A DNA stretch of 64,000 nt from Planococcus sp. CP5-4_YE (GTDB taxonomy: Bacteria; Bacillota; Bacilli; Bacillales_A; Planococcaceae). The stretch's first letter is position 1, and every line of letters starts with the position of its first letter. Under the pieces are notes generated by a model, which saw nothing but the letters and a program-made list of their open reading frames with translations, ran no database searches and had not been told where the DNA came from. Positions 44,143 to 51,765 of the stretch are shown here, piece after piece. Both the position numbers and the translations under genes were made by a program. The DNA lies in the NCBI RefSeq assembly GCF_019042655.1, contig NZ_JAHPZO010000006.1:62008-126007 (forward strand), in the 5' to 3' direction.

Positions 44143-44624
44143 CGCTTCAGTTCTTCCGTCAATGCCGAAATCGCTTGCCGGACATTCCTTACATTCACTT
44201 CATCGTTCATCTCATTTCGCGCATGCAAAAGCACAGGCCGTACCGACTCCACGGAACGCCCGAACTCGTACATCCATTCATACCGCGGCACCATCCACGT
44301 ATGGAAATGATGTGTCGTGTCTTCATTATAGAAATAATAGACCGACTCGATGCCAAGGACGTCGCGCTGCGCTTTGCGGATTTCCGACAGAACAGTGATG
44401 TAATCGAGACGTTCCGCTTCCGTTAATTCGTCCAAGCTTTTCAAATGGCGCTTCGAGGCGAGAATGATCAAACCTGGAATGGGATAGGCGACATCTTGAT
44501 GGGCGTGGAAATGTTCCGTCTCCGCCACGACACCGCCTTCTGGTTCGATCAAGCCATTCACTAACGCACAACTCAAGCATTCCACTTCGACGGTTTTGCC
44601 ATTTGCTAAAGTAATAGTTCTCAT
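44139..44624 (-). CDS. HIT-family protein (nucleotide hydrolase)
   Basis: A 161-residue protein of the histidine triad family. The active-site triad is seen as DTTHHFHTWMVPR, and CLSCALVNG with a later HFHAHQD gives the N-terminal metal-like part. The ATG at 44624 has GGGGGG upstream; the longer start at 44657 is rejected. It overlaps the amidohydrolase gene and follows a membrane-protein gene by 1 bp, so the three are coupled. Confidence 0.84.
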   Translation of the reverse strand: MRTITLANGKTVEVECLSCALVNGLIEPEGGVVAETEHFHAHQDVAYPIPGLIILASKRHLKSLDELTEAERLDYITVLSEIRKAQRDVLGIESVYYFYNEDTTHHFHTWMVPRYEWMYEFGRSVESVRPVLLHARNEMNDEVNVRNVRQAISALTEELKR

Positions 44625-44625
44625 G

Positions 44626-44862
44626 TCAATCGCCCCCCTGACTTGTTTTTTTGCCAAAAGCTTCTGAAAGAAGAAATGCCACGAGACCGATCGCCAAAAT
44701 TATGAACCAATTGTCGATGATGGCTTTGCCAAAAAAGTATTCAGATAACCCATTCGCCAATAGAATCAATCCCCAAACGACAAAAACCAAAAAATATTCA
44801 CTGTTGCTTCCGTCGCTTTTACCAGTATCTTCTTCAAAAAATAAACCGAGCAATTTCTTCAT
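44626..44862 (-). CDS. Small two-segment membrane protein, 78 aa
   Basis: Two hydrophobic segments (about residues 23-41 and 51-69) after a charged N-terminus (LFFEEDTGKSDGSNSE), ending FGKKTSQGGD. GGGGGATGG precedes the ATG. Its stop abuts the HIT gene start, so it is probably in one operon with HIT and amidohydrolase. Function not recognised. Confidence 0.72.
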   Translation of the reverse strand: MKKLLGLFFEEDTGKSDGSNSEYFLVFVVWGLILLANGLSEYFFGKAIIDNWFIILAIGLVAFLLSEAFGKKTSQGGD

Positions 44863-44916
44863 GGCCCCATCCCCCTTTGCAGTCTAGCTTTCTAGAGATT
44901 TGTGCATCTCAGTTCT

Positions 44917-45450
44917 CTACCTGAATGAACCATCCCATGCATAAGTCGAAAAAGAAGCCAATTTCTCAAAATAAAATTCCATGCGCTGGTAGACCGAAGG
45001 GACGATCAAGCGCTCCCGATTCATTTGTTGGAATTCGATCCAATTGACCAACTGCGCAGCGCACACTTCACCCGGCTGAAGCTGAAGGGCATCCATATCG
45101 ATGCGCTCTTTGCACCTCCACACATAGCTATCCAGAAAATAATTACCGCCTTTTGTTTGCCCCAAAAAGCGTAGTTCATCAGGCCTTGCCAATAATCCCG
45201 TTTCTTCTTCCAGTTCGCGGAGAGCCCCCGTCAAACTGCTTTCTCCTGCAGTCACGGAACCGCCCGTAGTTTCCCACAGCATCGGAAGCGGTTTTACCGG
45301 ATCTCTTTGCGTCATGAAAATCCTTCCATCTGCATTGAGCGTAATGACTTCCACGACAATGTGGAACTCGCCAGGCTGCAGTTTATTGCCTCTAATATGT
45401 GTCTTACCGAGCGAGTTGCGCTCCCCGTCATACAAATCCCAAACTTCCAT
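44917..45450 (-). CDS. NUDIX hydrolase
   Basis: A 177-residue protein with a complete Nudix box GSVTAGE-x7-RELEEETGLL (about residues 80-101), which binds Mg2+ and hydrolyses nucleoside diphosphate derivatives. The N-terminal MEVWDLYDGERNSLGKTHIRG resembles the isopentenyl-diphosphate-isomerase-like NUDIX group. GGGAGA precedes the ATG. The C-terminal FYFEKLASFSTYAWDGSFR is unassigned. Substrate unknown. Confidence 0.87.
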   Translation of the reverse strand: MEVWDLYDGERNSLGKTHIRGNKLQPGEFHIVVEVITLNADGRIFMTQRDPVKPLPMLWETTGGSVTAGESSLTGALRELEEETGLLARPDELRFLGQTKGGNYFLDSYVWRCKERIDMDALQLQPGEVCAAQLVNWIEFQQMNRERLIVPSVYQRMEFYFEKLASFSTYAWDGSFR

Positions 45451-45660
45451 TTTCTATATCTCCCATTCCTCTGAACTATAGTTCTTTGTCATACTTCTTT
45501 CCTATTTCAGCCCTGTATATACTTTAAATAATATTCCCATTAATTAACAGACTTTTTTTACTGTTTTATTGTTTTTTTCCTGAATAAAAAAAGCACCGAA
45601 GGCAGACGCCTCAGCACTCGATTTCTCTCTCACAATATTAAAGTAAAGGGAAGCCACTAA

Positions 45661-45690
45661 AAAAAAGAGCTCACGGATGAGCTCTTTTTT
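45661..45690 (-). terminator. Terminator of the arsDA operon
   Basis: Stem AAAAAAGAGCTCA / TGAGCTCTTTTTT with a CGGA loop, immediately after the last gene (IscA-like) of the arsD-arsA unit. Confidence 0.9.
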
Positions 45691-45694
45691 CTAT

Positions 45695-45973
45695 TTAACA
45701 GCCAGTCGGCGCGCCGATCATGACCAGGCCGCCTTGCTCGCCTTGCGTGTCAAAATCCAAAGCGAGCTCCTCTACCATTTCTGTAGCGTCCGGCGCGACC
45801 GCTATACGGATGCCGTTCACGTCGATGAGTTCATCCGTTTGTTCCGGTGCATCGAGCGACAAGCCGATTTGCGGGCCGCAGCAGCCGGCGACTGCATAAA
45901 GACGCAAGTTGTCCGTTTGCTGTTCTTCAAGAATGGACTGGATATAGTTCTTAGCTTCATCGGTAATCATCAT
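45695..45973 (-). CDS. IscA/HesB-like Fe-S biogenesis-type protein (CCGP variant)
   Basis: A 92-residue HesB/IscA fold protein: VAGCCGPQIGLSLD (Cys31, Cys32) and a C-terminal GAPTGC (Cys92). The usual A-type set is three cysteines ending CGC; here there is a Cys-Cys pair and one terminal Cys, so metal binding may differ. The start is placed at 45973 (MMITDEAKNY) with GGAG about 10 nt upstream, though ATG 45982 is possible. Last gene of the arsD-arsA unit, so it may handle a soft metal or repair Fe-S clusters damaged by arsenite. Confidence 0.8.
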   Translation of the reverse strand: MMITDEAKNYIQSILEEQQTDNLRLYAVAGCCGPQIGLSLDAPEQTDELIDVNGIRIAVAPDATEMVEELALDFDTQGEQGGLVMIGAPTGC

Positions 45974-46022
45974 AAACTTCATCTCTCCTGTTCTTTTCAA
46001 TTTGTCTTCGCTTTCACATAGA

Positions 46023-46451
46023 TCAGGCTTGCGGAAAAATACGGTGCAGCGATTCTTTCAATTCTGGCTTCACGCTGATGATCGGACGTACGTTCGTCGC
46101 CATTTGTTCAGCTTCTTCAACCGTCTCTGCTTTGCCTAACGCAAGCAAAGTGCCGATTGCGACAGTACCGGCGCGGTTGCTGCCGCCTGCGCAGTGGAAA
46201 AAGACTTTCTTGCCTTCTTCGTACGCTGTGACAACCCCGTCCACCGCTTCTTGGATCGACTCATCCTGATGTTCTTTAGAATCGTCGACAATCGGTGCAT
46301 GGATGCGTGTATAGCTTTCCTCGCTGTCCCCTGCTTCTGCGCGCAAATCGAAGACGACGTCGATGCCTTCATTTTCAACTGCTGTTTTCGCATCTGCTGC
46401 GCCGCCGATGAAAATGCGGTCTTTCACTAATTGCTGGTATGCTTCATTCAT
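46023..46451 (-). CDS. Dual-specificity/tyrosine phosphatase-like protein
   Basis: A 142-residue cysteine phosphatase with the CX5R loop HCAGGSNRAG (Cys87, Arg93) and a general-acid-like region VFDLRAEAGDSEESYTRIHAPIVDD. The start at 46451 fits GAGG upstream; earlier in-frame ATGs overlap the site. It lies in the arsDA transcription unit between arsA and the IscA-like gene. The CX5R fold is shared by arsenate reductases of the Acr2/Cdc25 type, so an arsenate or phosphate-related role is possible but unproven. Confidence 0.83.
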   Translation of the reverse strand: MNEAYQQLVKDRIFIGGAADAKTAVENEGIDVVFDLRAEAGDSEESYTRIHAPIVDDSKEHQDESIQEAVDGVVTAYEEGKKVFFHCAGGSNRAGTVAIGTLLALGKAETVEEAEQMATNVRPIISVKPELKESLHRIFPQA

Positions 46452-46493
46452 CGTTTGCCTCATCCCTTCCAAACTCATTTGATCTCCCCATTA

Positions 46494-48263
46494 TTATAAA
46501 ATGAATTCCTTCAATTGTTCATAACCAATTTTTTCTTCTTCGAGCCAAGGAATGATGGCGCATTTCTCGGCCAGTTCTGCGTCGACTTTGCGAATCCACT
46601 TTTTCTCGGAGATCGCGCGTCCTTTCAATACAGCATCCGCTGTATCTGTAACATAAAGGCTTTGGTTAATGACCCACCATTTTGGCTCGATCCCGGCACG
46701 CTTCAAGTCTTCTTCGAGACGCGCCGCTTCCAATACCGGCGTCGCTTCCGCCAAGGTGACGATGACAACACCCGTTTCTTTTGGATTGCGCAGGCGCGGC
46801 AATAGTTTCTTGACGCTGTCTGGCACATCCCCGGTCGAGCGGCTCATTTCTTTATGGTAGGCTTCAGTCGAATCAAGCAGCAACAAAGTATGCCCGGTCG
46901 GCGCGGTATCGATAACCACGATTTCTTCTTCGGATTTCTCCACTACTTTGGCGAAGGCTTGGAACAACGCGATTTCTTCGGTGCACGGCGATTCAAGGTC
47001 TTCTTTCAAATAAGCGAGCTCTTCTTCGGTCATACCGCCGCCTGCCTGTTCGATGACCGTTTCTTTATAACGTGCCACTTCGATGTCTGGATTGATGCTG
47101 CTGATGGACAAATTGTCGCGTGTGCCGCTTCCTTCAAATGTATACGCCAAATGAGCGGCCGGGTCGGTCGTCGTCAAATGGACGTTATGGCCTTTCTCGG
47201 ACAAGCCGACTGCGATGGCGGAGGCGATGGAAGTTTTGCCGACGCCGCCTTTGCCCATCGTGAAAATGACGCGCGTATTGTGTTTGGAAAAGTCATCGAT
47301 GACACTGTTCAATCCTGGCAAGTCGAGCGGCTCGCCCGCTTCTTCCGTTTCGAACGAAGTGATTGCGTATGAACTGAACAAATGGCGCAAGTTTGCAACG
47401 CCAGTCAGCGAATAAGAAACATATGGCAATGAATAAGCCATCACTTGCTTCAACGCTTCAGGTGTCTGTTCAATCGCTTCACGTTGCCGCTTGTAGAATG
47501 CCGTAGAGACCGCGTCTTCTGGCTGATGGGCTTGAAGCAGCCCATTGACGATGAGCAATTGGTTTTTGATGCCGATTTCTTTTAATTCAAATGACGCACG
47601 GTCCGCCTCGAGCAAGGAGGAATTGTCCGGGCGCGCCACTAAGATCAAAGTCGTTTTGTGGCCATCGGATAGCGAATCCACCGCTTTTTTGTACAGTGCC
47701 TTTTTGCCTTCAAGCCCAGCGAGCGGGCCGAGACATGATGCGCCGTGCGTGCTGTCTTCCAAAAAGCCGCTCCACGCCGTCGGCAATTGCAACAGGCGCA
47801 GCGTATGGCCAGTCGGTGCGGTATCGAACAGCACATGGTCATATTGCGTTAAAATCTCGTCATCTGCCAGCAAATGCGAAAACTCATCAAATGCCGCGAT
47901 CTCGACCGTGCATGCTCCCGATAATTGCTCTTCCATTGTCGCGAGCACTGCATCCGGCAGTTTGCCACGGTAAGGGCCGACGACGCTTTCTTTATAAGCA
48001 CGGGCTGCTTGTTCCGGATCGATATTGCAAGCCGATAAATTCGCGACAGAAGGAATGGATTTCGGAGTGTTGGTCAGTTCGACTTCCAGCACGTCTTGTA
48101 AATTGGATGCCGGGTCCGTGCTGACGAGCAAGACTTTCTTGCCCTGATCTGCAAGAGTAACTGCTGTTGCACACGCGGTCGAAGTTTTCCCGACACCGCC
48201 TTTACCGGTGAAAAATAGAAACGGAGTGACGGCCATTTGATTCGGGTTGAACAATGAATACAT
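46494..48263 (-). CDS. arsA: Arsenical pump-driving ATPase
   Basis: A 589-residue ATPase made of two homologous halves, each with a P-loop (FFTGKGGVGKTSTACATA near 18-35 and FTMGKGGVGKTSIASAIA near 335-352) and the signature DTAPTGHTLRLLQLP / DTAPTGHTLLLLDS. Metal-site cysteines include SGACTVE and SPCTEE. It powers arsenite export with a permease and receives As(III) from ArsD. AAAGGAGCG precedes the ATG. It is 12 bp after arsD. No permease gene lies in the window. Confidence 0.96.
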   Translation of the reverse strand: MYSLFNPNQMAVTPFLFFTGKGGVGKTSTACATAVTLADQGKKVLLVSTDPASNLQDVLEVELTNTPKSIPSVANLSACNIDPEQAARAYKESVVGPYRGKLPDAVLATMEEQLSGACTVEIAAFDEFSHLLADDEILTQYDHVLFDTAPTGHTLRLLQLPTAWSGFLEDSTHGASCLGPLAGLEGKKALYKKAVDSLSDGHKTTLILVARPDNSSLLEADRASFELKEIGIKNQLLIVNGLLQAHQPEDAVSTAFYKRQREAIEQTPEALKQVMAYSLPYVSYSLTGVANLRHLFSSYAITSFETEEAGEPLDLPGLNSVIDDFSKHNTRVIFTMGKGGVGKTSIASAIAVGLSEKGHNVHLTTTDPAAHLAYTFEGSGTRDNLSISSINPDIEVARYKETVIEQAGGGMTEEELAYLKEDLESPCTEEIALFQAFAKVVEKSEEEIVVIDTAPTGHTLLLLDSTEAYHKEMSRSTGDVPDSVKKLLPRLRNPKETGVVIVTLAEATPVLEAARLEEDLKRAGIEPKWWVINQSLYVTDTADAVLKGRAISEKKWIRKVDAELAEKCAIIPWLEEEKIGYEQLKEFIL

Positions 48264-48275
48264 AGGAACGCTCCT

Positions 48276-48635
48276 TTAGTTGTTGATATTCAGTGACACA
48301 CGCACGCGCGGCTTTTCCTGCAATTCGGTTGGCGCCGTCTCGAACCATTCAGCCAACTCTTCTGTTGTCGGGTATTCGGCAATCTTTACGATTTCTCCGT
48401 TGACCAGCACAACCGGCAACGCGTCCGGGCCTTTTTCGACCAGCACTTGATTGACCTTCTTGTTTTCTACAAATGCCCCAGGATCATCCGTCAAATTATG
48501 GCGAGAAATCGCAAATCCTTTTTTCTCCAGTGAATATACAGCCGACGCAATACGCGTCAGTTCCGGATCCACAGTGGGACCACAAACGCCTGTCGAACAA
48601 CACATCGCCGGATCGAAAATTTCTACCTTTGTCAT
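48276..48635 (-). CDS. arsD: Arsenic metallochaperone/repressor
   Basis: A 119-residue protein with the ArsD signature FDPAMCCSTGVCGP (Cys12, Cys13, Cys18), the As(III)-binding site that hands arsenite to ArsA. The ATG at 48635 has AAAGGAGAG upstream; the longer frame start at 48674 is rejected. Directly before arsA. A TTGAAT box with an ArsR-like core lies upstream. Confidence 0.95.
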   Translation of the reverse strand: MTKVEIFDPAMCCSTGVCGPTVDPELTRIASAVYSLEKKGFAISRHNLTDDPGAFVENKKVNQVLVEKGPDALPVVLVNGEIVKIAEYPTTEELAEWFETAPTELQEKPRVRVSLNINN

Positions 48636-48688
48636 AATCAGCTCTCCTTTACCTGCGTAGTTGGGTTTAATCAAATAAGACTAGAATC

Positions 48689-48714
48689 ATCGTACATATG
48701 CTTACTCTATTCAA
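48689..48714 (-). promoter_or_regulatory. Promoter with ArsR-like operator core, upstream of arsD
   Basis: On the minus strand TTGAAT (48714-48709), a 17-bp spacer and GATGAT (48691-48686 region, weak -10). The spacer contains TAAGCATATG (plus strand CATATGCTTA, 48695-48704), the same 10-mer found inside the arsR promoter. Confidence 0.6.
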
Positions 48715-48773
48715 AACTTTGAGCAGTTAGATTTGAAAAATTTAACATTCTAATATTGGAGATGAAGCGGATG

Positions 48774-48844
48774 GCCCTGACTCCTGAGGGCAGCCGATAT
48801 CGCGACGTCCTGTCGCATCGCCTGCATGACCCACATCCTGTGGG
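48774..48844. repeat. Cluster of three small hairpins with TCCT loops
   Basis: GCCCT(GACTCCTG)AGGGC (48774-48791), GCGAC(GTCCT)GTCGC (48802-48816) and CCCAC(ATCCT)GTGGG (48830-48844). The loops share TCCT. The cluster sits between arsC and the arsDA unit and is GC-rich against AT-rich flanks, which suggests an interspersed repeat element rather than a gene. Confidence 0.65.
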
Positions 48845-48891
48845 CCCAAAACAAGGCCTGGAGCGCAATCTCCCCCCTCTTAAAACTTCAC

Positions 48892-49311
48892 TTACTCACC
48901 AGTTGCCACAAAATGGCGGATGCGCGCTTCGATATCATCGCGTACCGACTGGAACACTTTCCATTTCTCTTCTTCCGTACCTTGCGCTTTCGCCGGATCC
49001 GTAAAGCCCCAGTGGTCGCGTTTTACGTGAGGCGGCGTCATTGGGCATTTATCAGCTGCATCGCCGCAAAGTGTTACCACAAAATCGGCATTGTTTAAAA
49101 TTTCCGTGTCGATCACATCGGATGTTTGATTCGAAATATCGATATTCACTTCATTCATCGCTTTTACCGCATTCGGGTTCAAGCCATGCGCTTCGATTCC
49201 GGCACTCAATACTTGCCACTCATCGCCCAAAATTTCTTTCCCCCAGCCTTCCGCCATCTGGCTGCGGCATGAATTGCCTGTGCATAAAAAGTACAATGTT
49301 TTTTTCGTCAT
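48892..49311 (-). CDS. arsC: Arsenate reductase (thioredoxin-coupled)
   Basis: A 139-residue low-molecular-weight phosphatase-like arsenate reductase. Cys10 in LCTGNSCRS is the nucleophile, and Cys82 and Cys89 ([10 protein letters not shown]) form the redox relay typical of the thioredoxin-dependent pI258 class. It reduces arsenate to arsenite, which needs export. AAGGGAG precedes the ATG. It lies about 80 bp after arsR on the same strand. Confidence 0.96.
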   Translation of the reverse strand: MTKKTLYFLCTGNSCRSQMAEGWGKEILGDEWQVLSAGIEAHGLNPNAVKAMNEVNIDISNQTSDVIDTEILNNADFVVTLCGDAADKCPMTPPHVKRDHWGFTDPAKAQGTEEEKWKVFQSVRDDIEARIRHFVATGE

Positions 49312-49390
49312 ATTGATTAACTCCCTTATTCCATGAATGGTTTTTAGTATCTCTATGTTTATTCAACGTAATGCCTTTTCCGTATCACCA

Positions 49391-49744
49391 TTATTCACAA
49401 CGAATGCGCAGTCCCTGCTCCACCAATCTCTCTATGCGCTCATCCTGGCTCGGAATGAATGCCAAGACTTGCATGAGCATGTCATATAATTCACTGTCTT
49501 GATTCAACGAATAGAAAATCCATTGCCCCTTGCGCTTTTCTTTCACCAACCCAAGATCCCGCAACTTTCGCAAGTGCTGGCTGATTGCCGACTGGCTGAC
49601 GTTAAAGATTTCCACAAATTCACAAACGCAGCAATCGTTCTTTTCGAGCAATTTGACCATCGACAATCTCGTCTTGTCGCCTAACAGCTTGAGCACCATG
49701 CTCGCTTTGTCGATTTCTATCTCTCGCGCTTTTACATTCACCAC
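49391..49744 (-). CDS. arsR: ArsR-family metalloregulator
   Basis: A 117-residue winged-helix repressor. NDCCVCEFVEIF carries the ELCVC(D)L-type arsenic site (Cys pair in the third helix), and VSQSAISQHLRKLRDLGLVKEKRKGQWIFYSL is the DNA-reading helix and wing. GTG at 49744 is chosen for GGGG at 8-nt spacing; GTG 49753 is the longer option. First gene of arsR-arsC, with an operator inside its promoter. Confidence 0.9.
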   Translation of the reverse strand: MVNVKAREIEIDKASMVLKLLGDKTRLSMVKLLEKNDCCVCEFVEIFNVSQSAISQHLRKLRDLGLVKEKRKGQWIFYSLNQDSELYDMLMQVLAFIPSQDERIERLVEQGLRIRCE

Positions 49745-49800
49745 ATGATTCACCCCGATTTCTTGTACTCTTTTGTTTTAACTTGCTTAATACCAAACAA

Positions 49801-49829
49801 AGCATATCAGCATATGCTTATATGTTCAA
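49801..49829 (-). promoter_or_regulatory. arsR promoter with palindromic operator
   Basis: On the minus strand TTGAAC (49829-49824), 17-bp spacer, TATGCT (49806-49801). The spacer is filled by a near-perfect 20-bp palindrome, ATATCAGCATATGCTTATAT (plus strand 49804-49823, one mismatched pair). An ArsR dimer bound there would block polymerase. Confidence 0.75.
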
Positions 49830-49874
49830 GTGGCTATTTAGACGATAAAATAACTCCTCTAAGATTTTTCACAC

Positions 49875-49900
49875 AAAAAAGAGCGGAATAGTTCCGCTCC
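49875..49900 (-). terminator. Terminator of czcD
   Basis: Stem GAGCGGAA / TTCCGCTC (49881-49888 and 49892-49899) with a three-base loop, followed on the minus strand by six U. Confidence 0.85.
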
Positions 49901-49919
49901 CTTCCGTTTGATTGTTTAT

Positions 49920-50858
49920 TCAATGATGATGCCCTGCCGATTCAGCCTCTTCCTGCCCTTGGCAGCGAATCGAGTCGTCATGGGGATGGTCTTCGGTTTC
50001 CAGTTGCACGGTGACATGGCCGATTTTGAGCTCCAACAGCGCTTGTTCAATGTCCCTGAGCACTTGTTGACTGCCTTTTAACGAGATATCTTCTTTGATG
50101 ACCACATGTCCCGACATGGAATTTTTTCCGCTGGTGATGCTCCATACATGCAAGTCATGGATGCTTTTCACGGCCGGCAGTGCTTCGATTGCCTGCGCCA
50201 CTTGCTCCAGGTCGACATTTTTCGGCGTGCCTTCCATCAAGACATGCACGGCTTCTTTCGTCACGCGCCAGCCGCTGATCAAGACGAGGAAGGCAACCAC
50301 CACACTCGCCAGCGGATCAGCCCAAGCCCATCCGAAGAAAATGATCACAAGGGCTGCCGTGATCGCGCCGACCGAGCCAAGCAAATCACTTAAGACATGC
50401 AAAAAAGCGGCACGGAGGTTCAAGTTTTCTTTCGTATCGCCGCCGCGCATCAAAATCCATGCGACGAGTATATTGACGAGCAAGCCGATGACCGCGATAG
50501 CCAACATTCCTGAAGTCGCAATTTCCGGTGGATCTGAAAACCGATGGTAGGCTTCATAGAAAATATAAAGTGAAATCAAGACGAGCGTCACTCCGTTAAA
50601 GACTGCCGCTAAAATTTCAAAACGTTTATAGCCGTAAGTCTTCATCTGGTCGGCCGCTTTTTCGCCGATGGAAAAGGCCAGATAGCCGACGCCGAGCGAA
50701 ATGGAATCGCTCAGCATATGTCCGGCATCCGCGAGCAGCGCTAGGCTGTTCGTCAAGTATCCACCGACCGCCTCGACCACCATATAACTGGTGATGATCA
50801 AAAAGGCGACCAATAATGTTTTTTTATTGCGGCTATGCGAATGATCATGTGAGCCCAT
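49920..50858 (-). CDS. czcD: Cation diffusion facilitator (CzcD-like metal exporter)
   Basis: A 312-residue CDF transporter: His-rich N-terminus (GSHDHSHS), six membrane segments with the metal-site motifs SLALLADAGHMLSDSISLG (HxxxD) and LHVLSDLLGSVGA (HxxxD), a cytoplasmic domain with DLHVWSI, and a His-containing tail ending AGHHH. It exports Zn2+, Co2+ or Cd2+ against protons. The ATG at 50858 follows GTGGAGGTG. Next to arsR but transcribed as its own unit with a terminator. Confidence 0.92.
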   Translation of the reverse strand: MGSHDHSHSRNKKTLLVAFLIITSYMVVEAVGGYLTNSLALLADAGHMLSDSISLGVGYLAFSIGEKAADQMKTYGYKRFEILAAVFNGVTLVLISLYIFYEAYHRFSDPPEIATSGMLAIAVIGLLVNILVAWILMRGGDTKENLNLRAAFLHVLSDLLGSVGAITAALVIIFFGWAWADPLASVVVAFLVLISGWRVTKEAVHVLMEGTPKNVDLEQVAQAIEALPAVKSIHDLHVWSITSGKNSMSGHVVIKEDISLKGSQQVLRDIEQALLELKIGHVTVQLETEDHPHDDSIRCQGQEEAESAGHHH

Positions 50859-50974
50859 TGCCAACACCTCCACTGCAGCTTCTAACTGTTGCTCTTCTAT
50901 TGTGTATTCCCGAAATTTCGCCAAATATCCTATGGGGCACGCAACAAACATTCAGTCAGCTGTCTTCAAAACCA

Positions 50975-51002
50975 TAAAAAACCGGCTCCCATGGCCGGTT
51001 TC
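50975..51002 (-). terminator. Terminator of the B12-STAS operon
   Basis: Stem AAACCGGC / GCCGGTTT (50979-50986 and 50994-51001), followed on the minus strand by U-run. It directly follows the STAS gene stop. Confidence 0.85.
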
Positions 51003-51003
51003 A

Positions 51004-51765
51004 TCAATGCTTTTCTGAGGCTGTTGTCAGGACAGATTCTAGCGAAGCTTCGAAACGCAGGTTCATTTCCCGTTTCAATAGATGCAACTTCTGGGCATGC
51101 TCCGGTTTTACGCTAGTGATGACCGCATCGATTCCCATGACGCCCAATGTCTGGACGAGCGATTCCAGGTAACTGACACCTTCTTGCGTCACCGTTCCCA
51201 TCGCTGTCAAATCGACGATGACCGTCTCGGCTTCATAATCATAAATTTGCGTTACAATATACGGGCGGATCGCTTCGACTTTTTCGGCATTCAAATTGCC
51301 GAACAACGGAATGAGGACATAGCCTCCCCCGATTGCGATGCACGGGGCAGAAAGTTTGCGCACTTTTTCCAACAGCGCATCAGACCGTTCTTTTTCCTGC
51401 AGCAATTCGTAATCTGTTTCTTTCAAACGGCTGCGCAGGCGAATTAATTGCGCTGTGATGGCAGCCATTTGTTCATCTTTTGGCACCAGTACAAGAGTCA
51501 CTGAAAAATCGCTGTCCCAACGGTAATAGACGTCCGCCAAAAAAAAGCCGGCCGCTGTAGTAAAATTCAATTCGATAGGCTTCTTACTGCCACGGGTTTT
51601 CAGCAGCCGTTTCGCTTTGGCGCGGCTTCCTTCATCGAGCAATTCGAAAAATCCCCTTGGTTTTCCAAAAAGCTGTTCTGCCTCCAGGGAGTAATCGACG
51701 ACCGCAAAGCTATTGTTCAATTGAAAAGCCGGAAGCGGCCATTCAGCCAGTGGAGAGCGTGTCAT
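51004..51765 (-). CDS. RsbR-type STAS-domain protein
   Basis: A 253-residue protein. The C-terminal ~115 residues are a STAS domain close to RsbR: YVLIPLFGNLNAEKVEAIRP (as in RsbR VLPLVG..D..RA) and VIVDLTAMGTVTQEG, where threonines lie at the phosphorylation positions of RsbR. The N-terminal ~110 residues look PAS-like (NNSFAVVDYSLEAEQLFGKPRGFFELLDE), then a coiled coil (about 115-145). In stressosomes such proteins pass a sensor signal to RsbT. The ATG at 51765 lies inside the B12 gene; AAAGGGG precedes it. Last gene of four. Confidence 0.83.
   Translation of the reverse strand: MTRSPLAEWPLPAFQLNNSFAVVDYSLEAEQLFGKPRGFFELLDEGSRAKAKRLLKTRGSKKPIELNFTTAAGFFLADVYYRWDSDFSVTLVLVPKDEQMAAITAQLIRLRSRLKETDYELLQEKERSDALLEKVRKLSAPCIAIGGGYVLIPLFGNLNAEKVEAIRPYIVTQIYDYEAETVIVDLTAMGTVTQEGVSYLESLVQTLGVMGIDAVITSVKPEHAQKLHLLKREMNLRFEASLESVLTTASEKH

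Noticed and set aside
45583-45626. Hairpin-like sequence AAGCACCGAAGGC... upstream of the IscA terminator
   Set aside because: Only a short imperfect stem with mismatches; may be a decayed terminator but no gene ends at it.
48756-49004. 82-residue and 90-residue plus-strand frames near arsC
   Set aside because: They cover the hairpin repeats and the antisense of arsC, with no family match.
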